Positions 34,076 to 42,091 of a stretch of 64,000 bases of DNA are shown in pieces. The stretch lies in contig NZ_CP087131.1 of the NCBI RefSeq assembly GCF_020911865.1, forward strand, positions 682,001-746,000, read 5' to 3'. Positions within the stretch are counted from its first letter, which is position 1. The number at the start of each line of letters is the position of its first letter. The translations under genes and the position numbers were made by a program. The DNA is from Chryseobacterium sp. C-71 (GTDB lineage: Bacteria > Bacteroidota > Bacteroidia > Flavobacteriales > Weeksellaceae). The notes under the pieces were generated by a model. That model worked only from the letters and a program-made list of their open reading frames with translations, had not been told where the DNA came from and searched no databases.

Positions 34076-34417
34076 ATGAACAATTACGAAACTGTTTTCA
34101 TTTTAACTCCCGTTCTATCTGATGCTCAGGTGGAGGAAGCAGTGAAAAAATTTGAAGATCTTATCAAAGAAAAAAACTGTGAGATTGTCACTAGAGAAAA
34201 TTGGGGATTGAAGAAATTAGCTTATCCAATTCAATTAAAAAAGAATGGATTCTACACTTTAATCGAGTTTAAAGGTGAAGGAACTGTAGTTGCTGACTTA
34301 GAATTGGCATTCAAACGTGACGAAAGAGTAATTCGTTACCTTACTACAAAACTAGACAAGCACGCTGTAGAGTACGCTGTAACTAGAAGATCTAAACTTA
34401 AAGCTTCAAGAGCTTAA
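34076..34417 (+). CDS. rpsF: 30S ribosomal protein S6
   Basis: A 113-residue protein from [16 protein letters not shown], the usual N-terminus; the longer frame from 34040 overlaps the promoter. It shows the S6 alpha/beta sandwich with [19 protein letters not shown] and [20 protein letters not shown]. It pairs with S18 on the platform of the small subunit. First gene of the operon. Confidence 0.97.
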   Translation: MNNYETVFILTPVLSDAQVEEAVKKFEDLIKEKNCEIVTRENWGLKKLAYPIQLKKNGFYTLIEFKGEGTVVADLELAFKRDERVIRYLTTKLDKHAVEYAVTRRSKLKASRA

Positions 34418-34450
34418 TATTACTAACCCAAATTTAAAAAAGACAAAGAC

Positions 34451-34753
34451 ATGGCAATAGATGATATGGCTAAACAAGCCTCTGCTGGAGGTGAATCTGA
34501 AGTAAAATTCCTTACTCCACTTGATATCAATACAAAAACTGATAAAAAGTACTGTAGATTCAAAAAATTCGGAATCAAGCACGTTGATTACAAAGACGCT
34601 GATTTCTTATTACAGTTCGTGAACGAACAAGGTAAAATTTTACCAAGAAGATACACTGGTACTTCTTTAAAATACCAAAGAAAAGTTTCTTCGGCTATCA
34701 AAAGAGCAAGACACCTTGCAATGATGCCTTACGTAGCTGACTTATTAAAGTAA
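34451..34753 (+). CDS. rpsR: 30S ribosomal protein S18
   Basis: A 100-residue protein with [47 protein letters not shown] and the closing [19 protein letters not shown], which fit S18 throughout. The N-terminal 28-residue extension is usual for Bacteroidetes. It follows rpsF by 33 bases. Confidence 0.97.
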   Translation: MAIDDMAKQASAGGESEVKFLTPLDINTKTDKKYCRFKKFGIKHVDYKDADFLLQFVNEQGKILPRRYTGTSLKYQRKVSSAIKRARHLAMMPYVADLLK

Positions 34754-34756
34754 AAA

Positions 34757-34856
34757 TTGCAATTAGCAATTGGCTACTAGCTTTTAGCTTTTGGCTTTTG
34801 TTGCTGAATTAATATTAAATTCTAACGAAGTGAAGAGAAACCCGATGAATAATCGG
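34757..34856. repeat. Low-complexity repeats and small hairpin between rpsR and rplI
   Basis: The spacer between two genes that usually abut holds near-tandem AGCTTTT words (AGCAATTGGCTACTAGC, then AGCTTTTAGCTTTTGGCTTTTG) at 34757-34803, and a 5-bp hairpin CCGAT-GAATA-ATCGG at 34842-34856. No T tract follows, so it is unlikely to stop transcription. It could be a repeat insertion or part of an rplI leader. Confidence 0.45.
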
Positions 34857-34885
34857 AACTTGGAACTCTAAAACGGACAACAACA

Positions 34886-35404
34886 ATGGAAATTATCCTT
34901 AAAAAAGACGTAGAAAATTTAGGTCTTGAATTCGATACAGTAAATGTAAAACCAGGTTACGCAAGAAACTTCTTGTTACCTCAAGGAATCGCTCTTTTAG
35001 CTACACCAAAAAACAAAGCTACTTTAGAAGCTACTTTGGAAGCTAGAAAAGAAGAAGAAGCTAAATTGGTTGCTGCTGCAAACGCTGTAGTAGATCAATT
35101 GAAGAAAACTTCTATCACTATTCCTGCTAAAGTAGGTTCTGGTGACAAATTATTCGGATCTATCAACAATGCAGATCTTTCTGCAGCATTGGCTAAAGCT
35201 GGTGTACAAGTTGAGAAGAAATACATCAAAATCCCAGGAAACACGATTAAGAGAACTGGTAAAGTAACTGCAGTAGTTAGACTTCACAGAAATGTAGAGT
35301 ACAACTTCGAGTTTGATGTAGTATCTGATGCTCCGGTAGAAGCTCCTAAACCAGCTGCTCCTAAAAAAGTTGCAGTAGAAGAAACTCCTTCTGAAGAAGC
35401 TTAA
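34886..35404 (+). CDS. rplI: 50S ribosomal protein L9
   Basis: A 172-residue protein. The rRNA-binding N-domain begins MEIILKKDVENLGLEFDTVNVKPGYARNFLLPQGIAL, then the long helix (KATLEATLEARKEEEAKL) and the C-domain (LFGSINNADLSAAL, IKIPGNTIKRTGKVTAVVRLHRNV). The last 22 residues (Ala/Pro/Glu/Lys-rich) are an extension past the normal L9 end, also common in flavobacteria. Confidence 0.96.
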   Translation: MEIILKKDVENLGLEFDTVNVKPGYARNFLLPQGIALLATPKNKATLEATLEARKEEEAKLVAAANAVVDQLKKTSITIPAKVGSGDKLFGSINNADLSAALAKAGVQVEKKYIKIPGNTIKRTGKVTAVVRLHRNVEYNFEFDVVSDAPVEAPKPAAPKKVAVEETPSEEA

Positions 35405-35432
35405 GATTCTAAAGAGATTTTCTCAAATATAT

Positions 35433-35459
35433 AACCACTTCGCAAGAAGTGGTTTTTTT
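35433..35459 (+). terminator. Intrinsic terminator after rplI
   Basis: AACCACTTC and GAAGTGGTT pair around GCAA-type loop, followed by seven T. Confidence 0.88.
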
Positions 35460-35512
35460 ATGGCTACACTTTGGCATATTTTTTACCGTAATTGATTTTC
35501 AATAAATAAAGA

Positions 35513-36874
35513 ATGAATTACCAAGATATACTCCACTCCCAAAAGGAATTTTTCAACACGCAAAAAACGAAGAATGTAAAATTCAGAAAAATGTATCTCG
35601 AAAAGCTGAGAGATTTAATTATTCAGAATGAAAATTTACTCTACGAAGCAATTGATAAAGATTTTGGAAAATCTCAGTTTGAAACGTATGTTACCGAGAT
35701 TTCATTTGTTTTAAAAGATATTGATTATTATCTGAAAAATTTAAACTCACTTTCAAAACCAAAGAAAGTCACAACCAATTTAGCCAATCAGATTGCTACC
35801 AGCAAAATCCATTCTGAACCTCTTGGCTGCACGTTAATCATCGGAGCCTGGAATTACCCTTATCAACTTTCTTTATCGCCATTAATAGCCTCAATTGCTG
35901 CCGGAAACTGTTGTATTCTAAAACCTAGTGAAATTGCCGAAAATACAATGAAAGTAATGGCAAAAATCATCAATGAAAATTTTCCACCAGAATACATTTA
36001 CGCTGTTGAGGGAGGAGTTGATGAAACAACAGAAATTTTAAAATTAAAATTCGACAAAATATTTTTCACCGGAAGCACAAAGGTGGGTAAAATCGTCTAC
36101 AAAGCTGCCGCAGAACATTTGACACCTGTAACGTTAGAATTAGGAGGAAAATCGCCAGTAATCGTTACAAAAGAAGCGAATATCGAAGTTGCAGCCAAGA
36201 GAATTGTCTGGGGGAAATTTTTAAATGCCGGACAAACATGCGTTGCGCCAGATTATATTCTAGTTGAAGAATCTGTGAAAGAGCAATTCTTAGAATCATT
36301 AAAAAAATACATTCAAGAATTCAAATATGAATCAAATTCCGAGCAATACACAAGAATTATCAATAAGAAAAATTTTGAAAGACTTATCAAATTAATCAAT
36401 CCACAAAAAGTATACTTTGGAGGGAATTTTAATGAAAACAATCTTCACATCGAACCTGCCATTTTAGATAATGTCAATTGGGAAGATGATGTGATGCAGG
36501 ACGAAATTTTCGGACCTATTTTACCAATACTTTCTTTTACAAATTTCCATCATGCTTTAAACTCAGTTTTGGAATTGGAAAAACCTTTGTCAGCCTACAT
36601 TTTCACCAATAATGATGAAGAGAAAAATTTATTTACTCAAAAATTGTCTTTTGGTGGTGGCTGTATCAATGATGTGGTCATGCATTTAGGAAACGACAAT
36701 CTTCCGTTTGGCGGAGTCGGAAATTCTGGAATGGGAAGCTATCACGGGAAATTTGGTTTTGAAACTTTTTCACATCAAAAAGCTATTTTGGATAGAGCAA
36801 CTTGGGGTGAGCCAGATTTAAAATATCCACCCTATTCCGAGAATAAAATAAAGTGGATTAAGAAACTTTTATAA
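35513..36874 (+). CDS. Aldehyde dehydrogenase, class 3-like
   Basis: A 453-residue NAD(P)-dependent aldehyde dehydrogenase. The catalytic Cys243 is in NAGQTCVAPDY and the general base Glu209 in LELGGKSP. The cofactor-binding GAWNYPYQLSLSPLIASIAAGNCCILKPSE and FFTGSTKVG blocks are intact. The short N-terminus and the FGGVGNSGMGSYHGKFGFETFSH ending match the class 3 (fatty or aromatic aldehyde, YwdH/AldH-like) group. The substrate cannot be fixed. It has no transmembrane tail and is probably cytoplasmic. Single gene with a bidirectional terminator behind. Confidence 0.92.
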   Translation: MNYQDILHSQKEFFNTQKTKNVKFRKMYLEKLRDLIIQNENLLYEAIDKDFGKSQFETYVTEISFVLKDIDYYLKNLNSLSKPKKVTTNLANQIATSKIHSEPLGCTLIIGAWNYPYQLSLSPLIASIAAGNCCILKPSEIAENTMKVMAKIINENFPPEYIYAVEGGVDETTEILKLKFDKIFFTGSTKVGKIVYKAAAEHLTPVTLELGGKSPVIVTKEANIEVAAKRIVWGKFLNAGQTCVAPDYILVEESVKEQFLESLKKYIQEFKYESNSEQYTRIINKKNFERLIKLINPQKVYFGGNFNENNLHIEPAILDNVNWEDDVMQDEIFGPILPILSFTNFHHALNSVLELEKPLSAYIFTNNDEEKNLFTQKLSFGGGCINDVVMHLGNDNLPFGGVGNSGMGSYHGKFGFETFSHQKAILDRATWGEPDLKYPPYSENKIKWIKKLL

Positions 36875-36879
36875 AATAA

Positions 36880-36907
36880 AAAACCGAGAAAATTCTCGGT
36901 TTTTCTG
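36880..36907. terminator. Bidirectional terminator
   Basis: AAAACCGAGAA and TTCTCGGTTTT pair around a 2-4 base loop, flanked by an A run and a T run. It lies between the converging aldehyde dehydrogenase and thioredoxin-like genes and serves both. Confidence 0.88.
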
Positions 36908-36910
36908 TTA

Positions 36911-37504
36911 TTATGATTTTGTTGTCCAGCTTTTGAAAAACTCTTTTACTTTTTCTAAACTGTAGCCTTTATTTTCTTCCAAAACATCACTTTTCTGCAC
37001 ATGAATCATCTTTCCGTTTTGATCTAAAACAATGAATACCGGATAACCAAATTCATCACCGGGGTTTCCGTATTTAGAAAAAACTTTCTCGTTTTTATTC
37101 TCCGGTGAATAATTCAGGTGATAATACAAATAATTATCATCGACTAACTTCTTCAATTCCGGAGCTGTCTGAACGTATTGGTTAAATCTTAAACACCAGA
37201 TACACCAGTTCCCTCCTGCCTGAATCATAATGTTCTTATTTTCCTTTTTCGCTTTTGCTACCAAATTTTCGATGTCTTTTTCAGCATTGGCTTTAGCGTC
37301 ATACGGTTTTGGCAACTTAGCTTTTTCAGCTAGTGCTGCTTTCTTTTTTGCTTCTTGCTCGGCAATTTGTTCGGGTGATACGATAAGCGCTTTGTCGTTA
37401 GAGTTTTTAACATTTGAGCTTGTTTCTTTTATATCTTGAGCAAATACAGTACTTCCTAATGTAAGAAAACTGAGAATTGCTAAATTTTTTGATATGTTTT
37501 TCAT
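36911..37504 (-). CDS. Exported thioredoxin-family protein
   Basis: A 197-residue protein with a signal peptide (MKNISKNLAILSFLTLGSTVFAQ). After a charged linker of about 50 residues comes a thioredoxin fold with the redox motif CIWC (GGNWCIWCLRFNQY), the cis-Pro region GYPVFIVLDQNGKMIHVQ, and a helix at the end. WCxWC-type motifs are typical of the DUF255/thioredoxin_7 group in Bacteroidetes. It probably reduces or isomerises disulfides in the periplasm. A structured leader similar to that of the His-rich lipoprotein precedes it. Confidence 0.87.
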   Translation of the reverse strand: MKNISKNLAILSFLTLGSTVFAQDIKETSSNVKNSNDKALIVSPEQIAEQEAKKKAALAEKAKLPKPYDAKANAEKDIENLVAKAKKENKNIMIQAGGNWCIWCLRFNQYVQTAPELKKLVDDNYLYYHLNYSPENKNEKVFSKYGNPGDEFGYPVFIVLDQNGKMIHVQKSDVLEENKGYSLEKVKEFFKSWTTKS

Positions 37505-37522
37505 ACGTAAATTATAATTGTT

Positions 37523-37590
37523 TTAAAGGTCGTATGCAATCGCCTAATATTTATTAGAACTTGTGCTTCCAGATCATGGCGATTTCATAC
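37523..37590 (-). ncRNA. Candidate structured leader RNA, copy 2
   Basis: On the minus strand GTATGAAATCGCC pairs with GGCGATTGCATAC at 12 of 13 positions, enclosing a hairpin CTAAT-AAAT-ATTAG at 37544-37557, and is followed by GACCTTTAAAA. The layout and the sequence of the gene-proximal half match copy 1 at 10218-10281. It ends about 20 bases before the start codon of the thioredoxin-like gene. Confidence 0.45.
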
Positions 37591-37651
37591 TATAAAATTA
37601 AAAAAATAATACTTATTTGTAGCAAAAATGAAACCATAATTTTATTATTAG

Positions 37652-37659
37652 TAAATTTG
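37652..37659 (+). promoter_or_regulatory. -7 promoter box of the acyltransferase gene
   Basis: TAAATTTG ends 8 bases before the ATG at 37668, implying a very short leader. No TTG box at the right distance was found. Confidence 0.4.
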
Positions 37660-37667
37660 TAGACTTT

Positions 37668-38552
37668 ATGAATTTTCTGATCAAAATACTTTACTTGATT
37701 TCTAAAATACCGCTAAGAATATTATATATTTTTTCGGACATTATCTTCTTCCTAAATTATTATTTTGTAGGATACAGAAAAAAAATAATCACGCAGAATC
37801 TGAAAAATTCATTCCCTGAAAAATCAAACAAAGAAATTGCAGCAATAAGAAAGAAATTTTACTTAAATTTTTCAGATTACCTTATAGAAACTGTAAAATC
37901 TTTTACCATGTCTGAAACAGAAACCAAGGTTAGGATGCAACATATCAATCAACACTTGTTTCAGGAAGCTAAAGATGAAGGTAAAAATATCATTTTATTG
38001 GCAGGTCACGTTTTCAATTGGGAATGGATGAATACTTTGGCTACTATGGTTCCTCAAACAAACTGTCATCCTGTTTACAGAAAAGTGAACAGTACTTTTT
38101 GGGAAGACCAAATGAAAAAAGTGAGAAGCAAATTTGGAAACGTTGCCTTAGAAGCCAATGAGGTGATTATGAATATTTTAAGAAACAAAAACAATGGAGA
38201 TTCTATTTATCTTTTTGTAGCTGATCAAACTCCGCATTCTTCTCATGTGAACTACGGATTAGAATTTCTTAATCAAAGAACACCTGCATTTATTGGATAT
38301 GATAAATTAGCGACAAGAATGGATCTGGTATTTATCTACACAGAAATGAAAAAGGTAAAACGCGGTCATTATCAAATCAATTATTATAGAATTATGCCTG
38401 AAGGGGAAAAATTTGTAACCAATGAAGTGGTAAGAAAGTTCCATCAATTATTACAAAATACCATTATAAAAAGACCCGACAATTACCTTTGGTCACACAG
38501 AAAATGGAAATATCAGGATTCTATTAAAACTTTTGATTCTGAAAAACTTTAA
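37668..38552 (+). CDS. Lysophospholipid/lipid A acyltransferase (LpxL/HtrB-like)
   Basis: A 294-residue protein with an N-terminal membrane anchor (about 5-30) and the LPLAT acyltransferase fold. The catalytic His and acid sit in LAGHVFNWEWMN (HxxxxE, as in the Bacteroidetes LpxL-like group). The later block SIYLFVADQTPHSSHVNYGLEFLNQRTPAFIG and the ending NYLWSHRKWKYQD fit the family. It probably adds a secondary acyl chain to lipid A or a related lipid at the inner membrane. The glycosyltransferase gene begins 6 bases later, so these envelope genes are one operon. Confidence 0.9.
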   Translation: MNFLIKILYLISKIPLRILYIFSDIIFFLNYYFVGYRKKIITQNLKNSFPEKSNKEIAAIRKKFYLNFSDYLIETVKSFTMSETETKVRMQHINQHLFQEAKDEGKNIILLAGHVFNWEWMNTLATMVPQTNCHPVYRKVNSTFWEDQMKKVRSKFGNVALEANEVIMNILRNKNNGDSIYLFVADQTPHSSHVNYGLEFLNQRTPAFIGYDKLATRMDLVFIYTEMKKVKRGHYQINYYRIMPEGEKFVTNEVVRKFHQLLQNTIIKRPDNYLWSHRKWKYQDSIKTFDSEKL

Positions 38553-38558
38553 ATACTA

Positions 38559-39542
38559 ATGTCAGAAAACTTAGCCATTGTTATCCTCAACTGGAACGGG
38601 AAAAGCTGGTTAGAAAAATTTCTTCCAAGCGTAGTCAACTATTCTCAAAATGCTGAGATTTATGTCATCGATAATTTTTCTGATGATAATTCCGTAGACT
38701 TTTTAAAAGCTAAATTTCCAACTGTTAAGATTGTTTTAAATGATAAAAATTATGGTTTTGCAGGTGGTTATAATGAAGGTTTAAAAAAAATCAATTCAGA
38801 ATATTACTGTCTTCTGAATTCAGACGTTGAAGTCACCGAAAATTGGATTGATCCTGTTCTTAATTTATTTAAAATTGATAATCAGATTGCAGCCATTCAG
38901 CCTAAAATTTTATCTTACTCAAATAAAAAATATTTCGAATTTGCAGGAGCCGGAGGCGGATTGATTGATAACTTAGGCTATCCTTACTGCAGAGGTCGTG
39001 TTTTCGATGATGTGGAAGAAGACAAAGGCCAATATGATGACGAGACTGAAATTTTTTGGGCTTCCGGATGTTGCTTTTTTATAAGATCAAAAGATTTTTG
39101 GGAGCAAAATGGTTTTGATGAAAGATTTTTTGCACATCAGGAAGAAATTGATTTATGCTGGAGATTGAAAAATTCAGGAAGAAAAATATATTACACCGGG
39201 CAATCAAAAATATATCACGTTGGAGGTGGAACTTTAAATAAACAAAGTCCGCAAAAGACTTTTCTCAACATCAGAAATAATCTTTCGATGATGTTGAAAA
39301 ACTTACCTTTTCCAAATTTAATTTGGATATTATTTTCAAGAATGATATTAGACGGAGCTGCAGCTTTCTATTTTGCCTATAAAAATGGCTTCTCTCATCT
39401 TTGGGCAGTTTTACGAGGTCATTTTGGTTTCTATTCTCAGATTCCTGGCACTTTAAAACTTCGTCAAAAAAATCATATTAAAAAATATTACCAAACCGAA
39501 TGGCTTATTTTTAAGCACTTTTTAGGAAATAAAAAAAGTTAA
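38559..39542 (+). CDS. Family 2 glycosyltransferase (rhamnosyltransferase-like)
   Basis: A 327-residue GT-A enzyme: VILNWNGKSWLEKFLPSV at the start, YVIDNFSDDNSVDFL for nucleotide-sugar binding, YGFAGGYNEGL, and LLNSDVE for the metal-binding DxD position. FFAHQEEIDLCWRLKNSG holds the ED-type catalytic motif. A hydrophobic segment near 265-285 may associate with the membrane. The pattern is that of GT2 enzymes that add sugars in polysaccharide or glycolipid assembly. It follows the acyltransferase closely. Confidence 0.9.
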   Translation: MSENLAIVILNWNGKSWLEKFLPSVVNYSQNAEIYVIDNFSDDNSVDFLKAKFPTVKIVLNDKNYGFAGGYNEGLKKINSEYYCLLNSDVEVTENWIDPVLNLFKIDNQIAAIQPKILSYSNKKYFEFAGAGGGLIDNLGYPYCRGRVFDDVEEDKGQYDDETEIFWASGCCFFIRSKDFWEQNGFDERFFAHQEEIDLCWRLKNSGRKIYYTGQSKIYHVGGGTLNKQSPQKTFLNIRNNLSMMLKNLPFPNLIWILFSRMILDGAAAFYFAYKNGFSHLWAVLRGHFGFYSQIPGTLKLRQKNHIKKYYQTEWLIFKHFLGNKKS

Positions 39543-39583
39543 AATCATTTACCAATAACCATTCATCAATTATAAAAAATCAC

Positions 39584-40138
39584 ATGGATTTCTGCGCAAT
39601 AGATTTTGAAACGGCTACTCACGAAAGACATTCGGCTTGCGAATTGGGAATTTGCGTGGTTGAAAATTCACAGATTGTTTCTACCAAAACATGGCTGATA
39701 AAACCGCCAAGTTTTCCTTATTTTAATCAAAGGAATATTGATGTGCACGGTATCGTTCCAAATGATGTGAAAGACGCTCCTACTTTTGATGAAATCTGGT
39801 ATGAAGTTCAGGAAATGATGTATGGGACATTAATGATTGCTCACAACGCCAGTTTTGATGCAGGAGTTCTGAGAAGCTGTCTTGATTATTATGGAATGTT
39901 TAAACCCAATATCAATTATCTCTGCAGCATTCAGGTGGCAAAAAAATCATGGAATTATCTCCCTAAATATGGTTTGAAACATTTAGCAGAACATCATCAG
40001 ATCAAATTTAATCACCACAGAGCTGGCGATGATGCTGAAGCTTGTGCAAGAATTGCATTGTTAGGTTTTGAAAAACTAATTATTACAAGTACAGATGAAA
40101 TTCATGACTGTTTTCAGTCTAAGCTTAAGAAATTGTAA
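39584..40138 (+). CDS. 3'-5' exonuclease, DnaQ/DEDDh type
   Basis: A 184-residue stand-alone exonuclease domain. Motif I is AIDFETAT (Asp7, Glu9), motif II AHNASFDAGVL, motif III HHRAGDDAEACARIA, so the five DEDDh residues are all present. The size and the absence of polymerase sequence fit the small epsilon-like exonucleases found in many bacteria, possibly for repair or RNA trimming. It follows the glycosyltransferase by 41 bases. Confidence 0.9.
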   Translation: MDFCAIDFETATHERHSACELGICVVENSQIVSTKTWLIKPPSFPYFNQRNIDVHGIVPNDVKDAPTFDEIWYEVQEMMYGTLMIAHNASFDAGVLRSCLDYYGMFKPNINYLCSIQVAKKSWNYLPKYGLKHLAEHHQIKFNHHRAGDDAEACARIALLGFEKLIITSTDEIHDCFQSKLKKL

Positions 40139-40180
40139 AGATTTGAATTTCTGACTATCCTTTGATCTTCAAACCGATCT

Positions 40181-40305
40181 TGCAGCCCGACCTGAGTGGA
40201 GCTCTTTTTCTGTCATTGCGATTGTGTGAATGTTCTACTGATTACCGAAAATTCTATCGCAATGATAGAAAAAAGCGGGAACGGAGGGCGGAAAAAGCTG
40301 CCCAA
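40181..40305. repeat. Long imperfect hairpin repeat between converging genes
   Basis: CTTTTTCTGTCATTGCGAT (40204-40222) pairs with ATCGCAATGATAGAAAAAAG (40256-40275), and outer GCAGC (40182-40186) pairs with GCTGC (40297-40301). The outer arms carry GCCCGACCTGAGTGGAGC and GCGGGAACGGAGGGCGGA words, more GC-rich than the surroundings. I recall similar words between genes in related flavobacteria, so this is probably a dispersed repeat. It may also stop transcription from both sides. Confidence 0.6.
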
Positions 40306-40334
40306 AGTAATAAAGATAAAGCTGTATTTATTTA

Positions 40335-40721
40335 TTAATTCACAAGGACTGCTGAAAGCAAATTAAATTTCGGGATATCAATCTCAAAATTTTCATGAGT
40401 TTCTTCGTTCCGCACCAGATACATTCCGCTCATATTTCCGACGCCTGAACGCAGCATAACGTTTGAAAAATAAGCAAACTGATCATTGGGCTGTATATCG
40501 GGAGTGAGACCAATGACGCCATCTCCTACCACCTCAGTAAAACCAAATCCTACGTCAAAGATGAGCCATTTTCTTTTTAGAATTCTGATAGGGAAATTTC
40601 CTTCATTTTCTATCACGATGTTGTATTTAAAAACAAATCGGTTTTCAGAAGGATAACTGTTTTTGCTATCATACTCAGGTATCACAGACACCCTAATATT
40701 CGAAGTAATTTTAGAAAACAT
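40335..40721 (-). CDS. apaG: ApaG domain protein
   Basis: A 128-residue immunoglobulin-like (FnIII) protein: RVSVIPEYDSKNS, YNIVIENEGNFPIRILKRKWLIFDVGFG, EVVGDGVIGLTPDIQPNDQFAYFSNVMLRSGVGNMSGMYLV. This is the complete ApaG fold, linked in other bacteria to Co2+/Mg2+ resistance and Ap4A levels; the molecular role is not firm. It stands alone downstream of the odhB terminator. Confidence 0.93.
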   Translation of the reverse strand: MFSKITSNIRVSVIPEYDSKNSYPSENRFVFKYNIVIENEGNFPIRILKRKWLIFDVGFGFTEVVGDGVIGLTPDIQPNDQFAYFSNVMLRSGVGNMSGMYLVRNEETHENFEIDIPKFNLLSAVLVN

Positions 40722-40745
40722 TTTGTGCGTTTTATTATTTACTAC

Positions 40746-40776
40746 AAAAATCTCGCCTTTTTTGAAGGCGAGATTT
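40746..40776 (-). terminator. Intrinsic terminator after odhB
   Basis: AATCTCGCCTT and AAGGCGAGATT pair around a short loop, with TTTTTG following on the minus strand. It ends the sucA-odhB operon 27 bases past the odhB stop. Confidence 0.88.
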
Positions 40777-40802
40777 TATATGATGTTCCAGGAAATAATT
40801 AA

Positions 40803-42053
40803 TTATAATCCAAGACCTTTTTTCTCGTCTCCACCCAATAGAATTTCTACCGGATTGTCGATACCTTCTTTTACCGCAACAAGGAATCCTACAGATTCTT
40901 TACCATCGATAATTCTGTGATCGTAAGACATTGCAACATACATCATTGGACGAATCACAACTTGGCCGTCAACCGCAACCGGTCTTTGGATGATATTGTG
41001 CATTCCTAAGATTGCAGATTGTGGCGGGTTGATAATTGGCGTAGATAACATTGATCCGAAAGTACCACCGTTAGTAATCGTGAAAGTACCACCAGTCATT
41101 TCGTCAACTGTAATTTTACCGTCTCTTACTTTGATCGCTAAATCTTTGATATTTCCTTCAACGTTTGCGAAAGACATATTTTCAGCGTTTCTCAATACCG
41201 GAACCATCAATCCCTTAGGACCTGAAACGGCAATTGAAATATCGCAGAAATCGTAATTAATTTTAAAATCTCCGTCGATCGATGCATTTACATCAGGATA
41301 CATTTGTAATGCTCTTGTAACCGCTTTTGTGAAGAAAGACATGAAACCAAGTCCAACCCCGTGCTTCTGAGCAAATTCTTCTTTATATAATTTTCTTAGT
41401 CTAAAGATTTCAGACATATCAACTTCGTTGAAAGTCGTCAACATTGCAGTTTCGTTCTTTACAGAAACCAATCTTTGAGCTATTTTTCTTCTAAGAACTG
41501 AAAGTTTCGTTGTGGTTGTAGATCTTGCACCTGTAGCCGTTAAAGAACTTCCTCCCATTGCAGGAACAGCAGCTAATTCAGCGTCAGATTTAGAGATTCT
41601 TCCATCTCTTCCAGATCCTGAAACCTGAGAAGCGTCAATCCCTTTTTCGTCAAGAATTTTCTTTGCAGCAGGAGACGGAGCACCTGTAGCATAAGATTGA
41701 GGAGCAGCAGGAGCCGGTTTTGGAGCTTCTACTTTTGCAGGTTCAGCAGCTTTAGGCGCTTCTTCTTGTTTTGGAGCTTCAGCAGCCGGAGCAGCACCAC
41801 CTTCCGGTTTAGCAGCATCCATATCAATTAAACAAACAACCTGACCTACCTGTACTACATCACCTTCTTCAGCTTTCAAAGTGATCACACCACTCTCTTC
41901 TGCAGGTAATTCTAAAGTTGCCTTGTCTGAATCTACTTCAGCGATTGGTTGATCTTTTTGTACATAATCACCATCTTTTACAAGCCAAGTTGCAATTTCA
42001 ACTTCTGTAATTGATTCTCCCGGTGAAGGAACTTTCATTTCTAAAATTGACAT
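40803..42053 (-). CDS. odhB: 2-oxoglutarate dehydrogenase E2 (dihydrolipoyl succinyltransferase)
   Basis: A 416-residue E2: lipoyl domain 1-77 with the modified Lys in [13 protein letters not shown], an Ala/Pro/Lys linker, an E3-binding domain at about 123-158 ([31 protein letters not shown]) and a catalytic domain with [17 protein letters not shown] near the end. It passes the succinyl group from E1 to CoA in the TCA cycle. It follows sucA by 38 bases. The E3 gene is elsewhere. Confidence 0.96.
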   Translation of the reverse strand: MSILEMKVPSPGESITEVEIATWLVKDGDYVQKDQPIAEVDSDKATLELPAEESGVITLKAEEGDVVQVGQVVCLIDMDAAKPEGGAAPAAEAPKQEEAPKAAEPAKVEAPKPAPAAPQSYATGAPSPAAKKILDEKGIDASQVSGSGRDGRISKSDAELAAVPAMGGSSLTATGARSTTTTKLSVLRRKIAQRLVSVKNETAMLTTFNEVDMSEIFRLRKLYKEEFAQKHGVGLGFMSFFTKAVTRALQMYPDVNASIDGDFKINYDFCDISIAVSGPKGLMVPVLRNAENMSFANVEGNIKDLAIKVRDGKITVDEMTGGTFTITNGGTFGSMLSTPIINPPQSAILGMHNIIQRPVAVDGQVVIRPMMYVAMSYDHRIIDGKESVGFLVAVKEGIDNPVEILLGGDEKKGLGL

Positions 42054-42091
42054 ATCGTATTTTTTATTTTTTTAATGGATATTTATTATAA

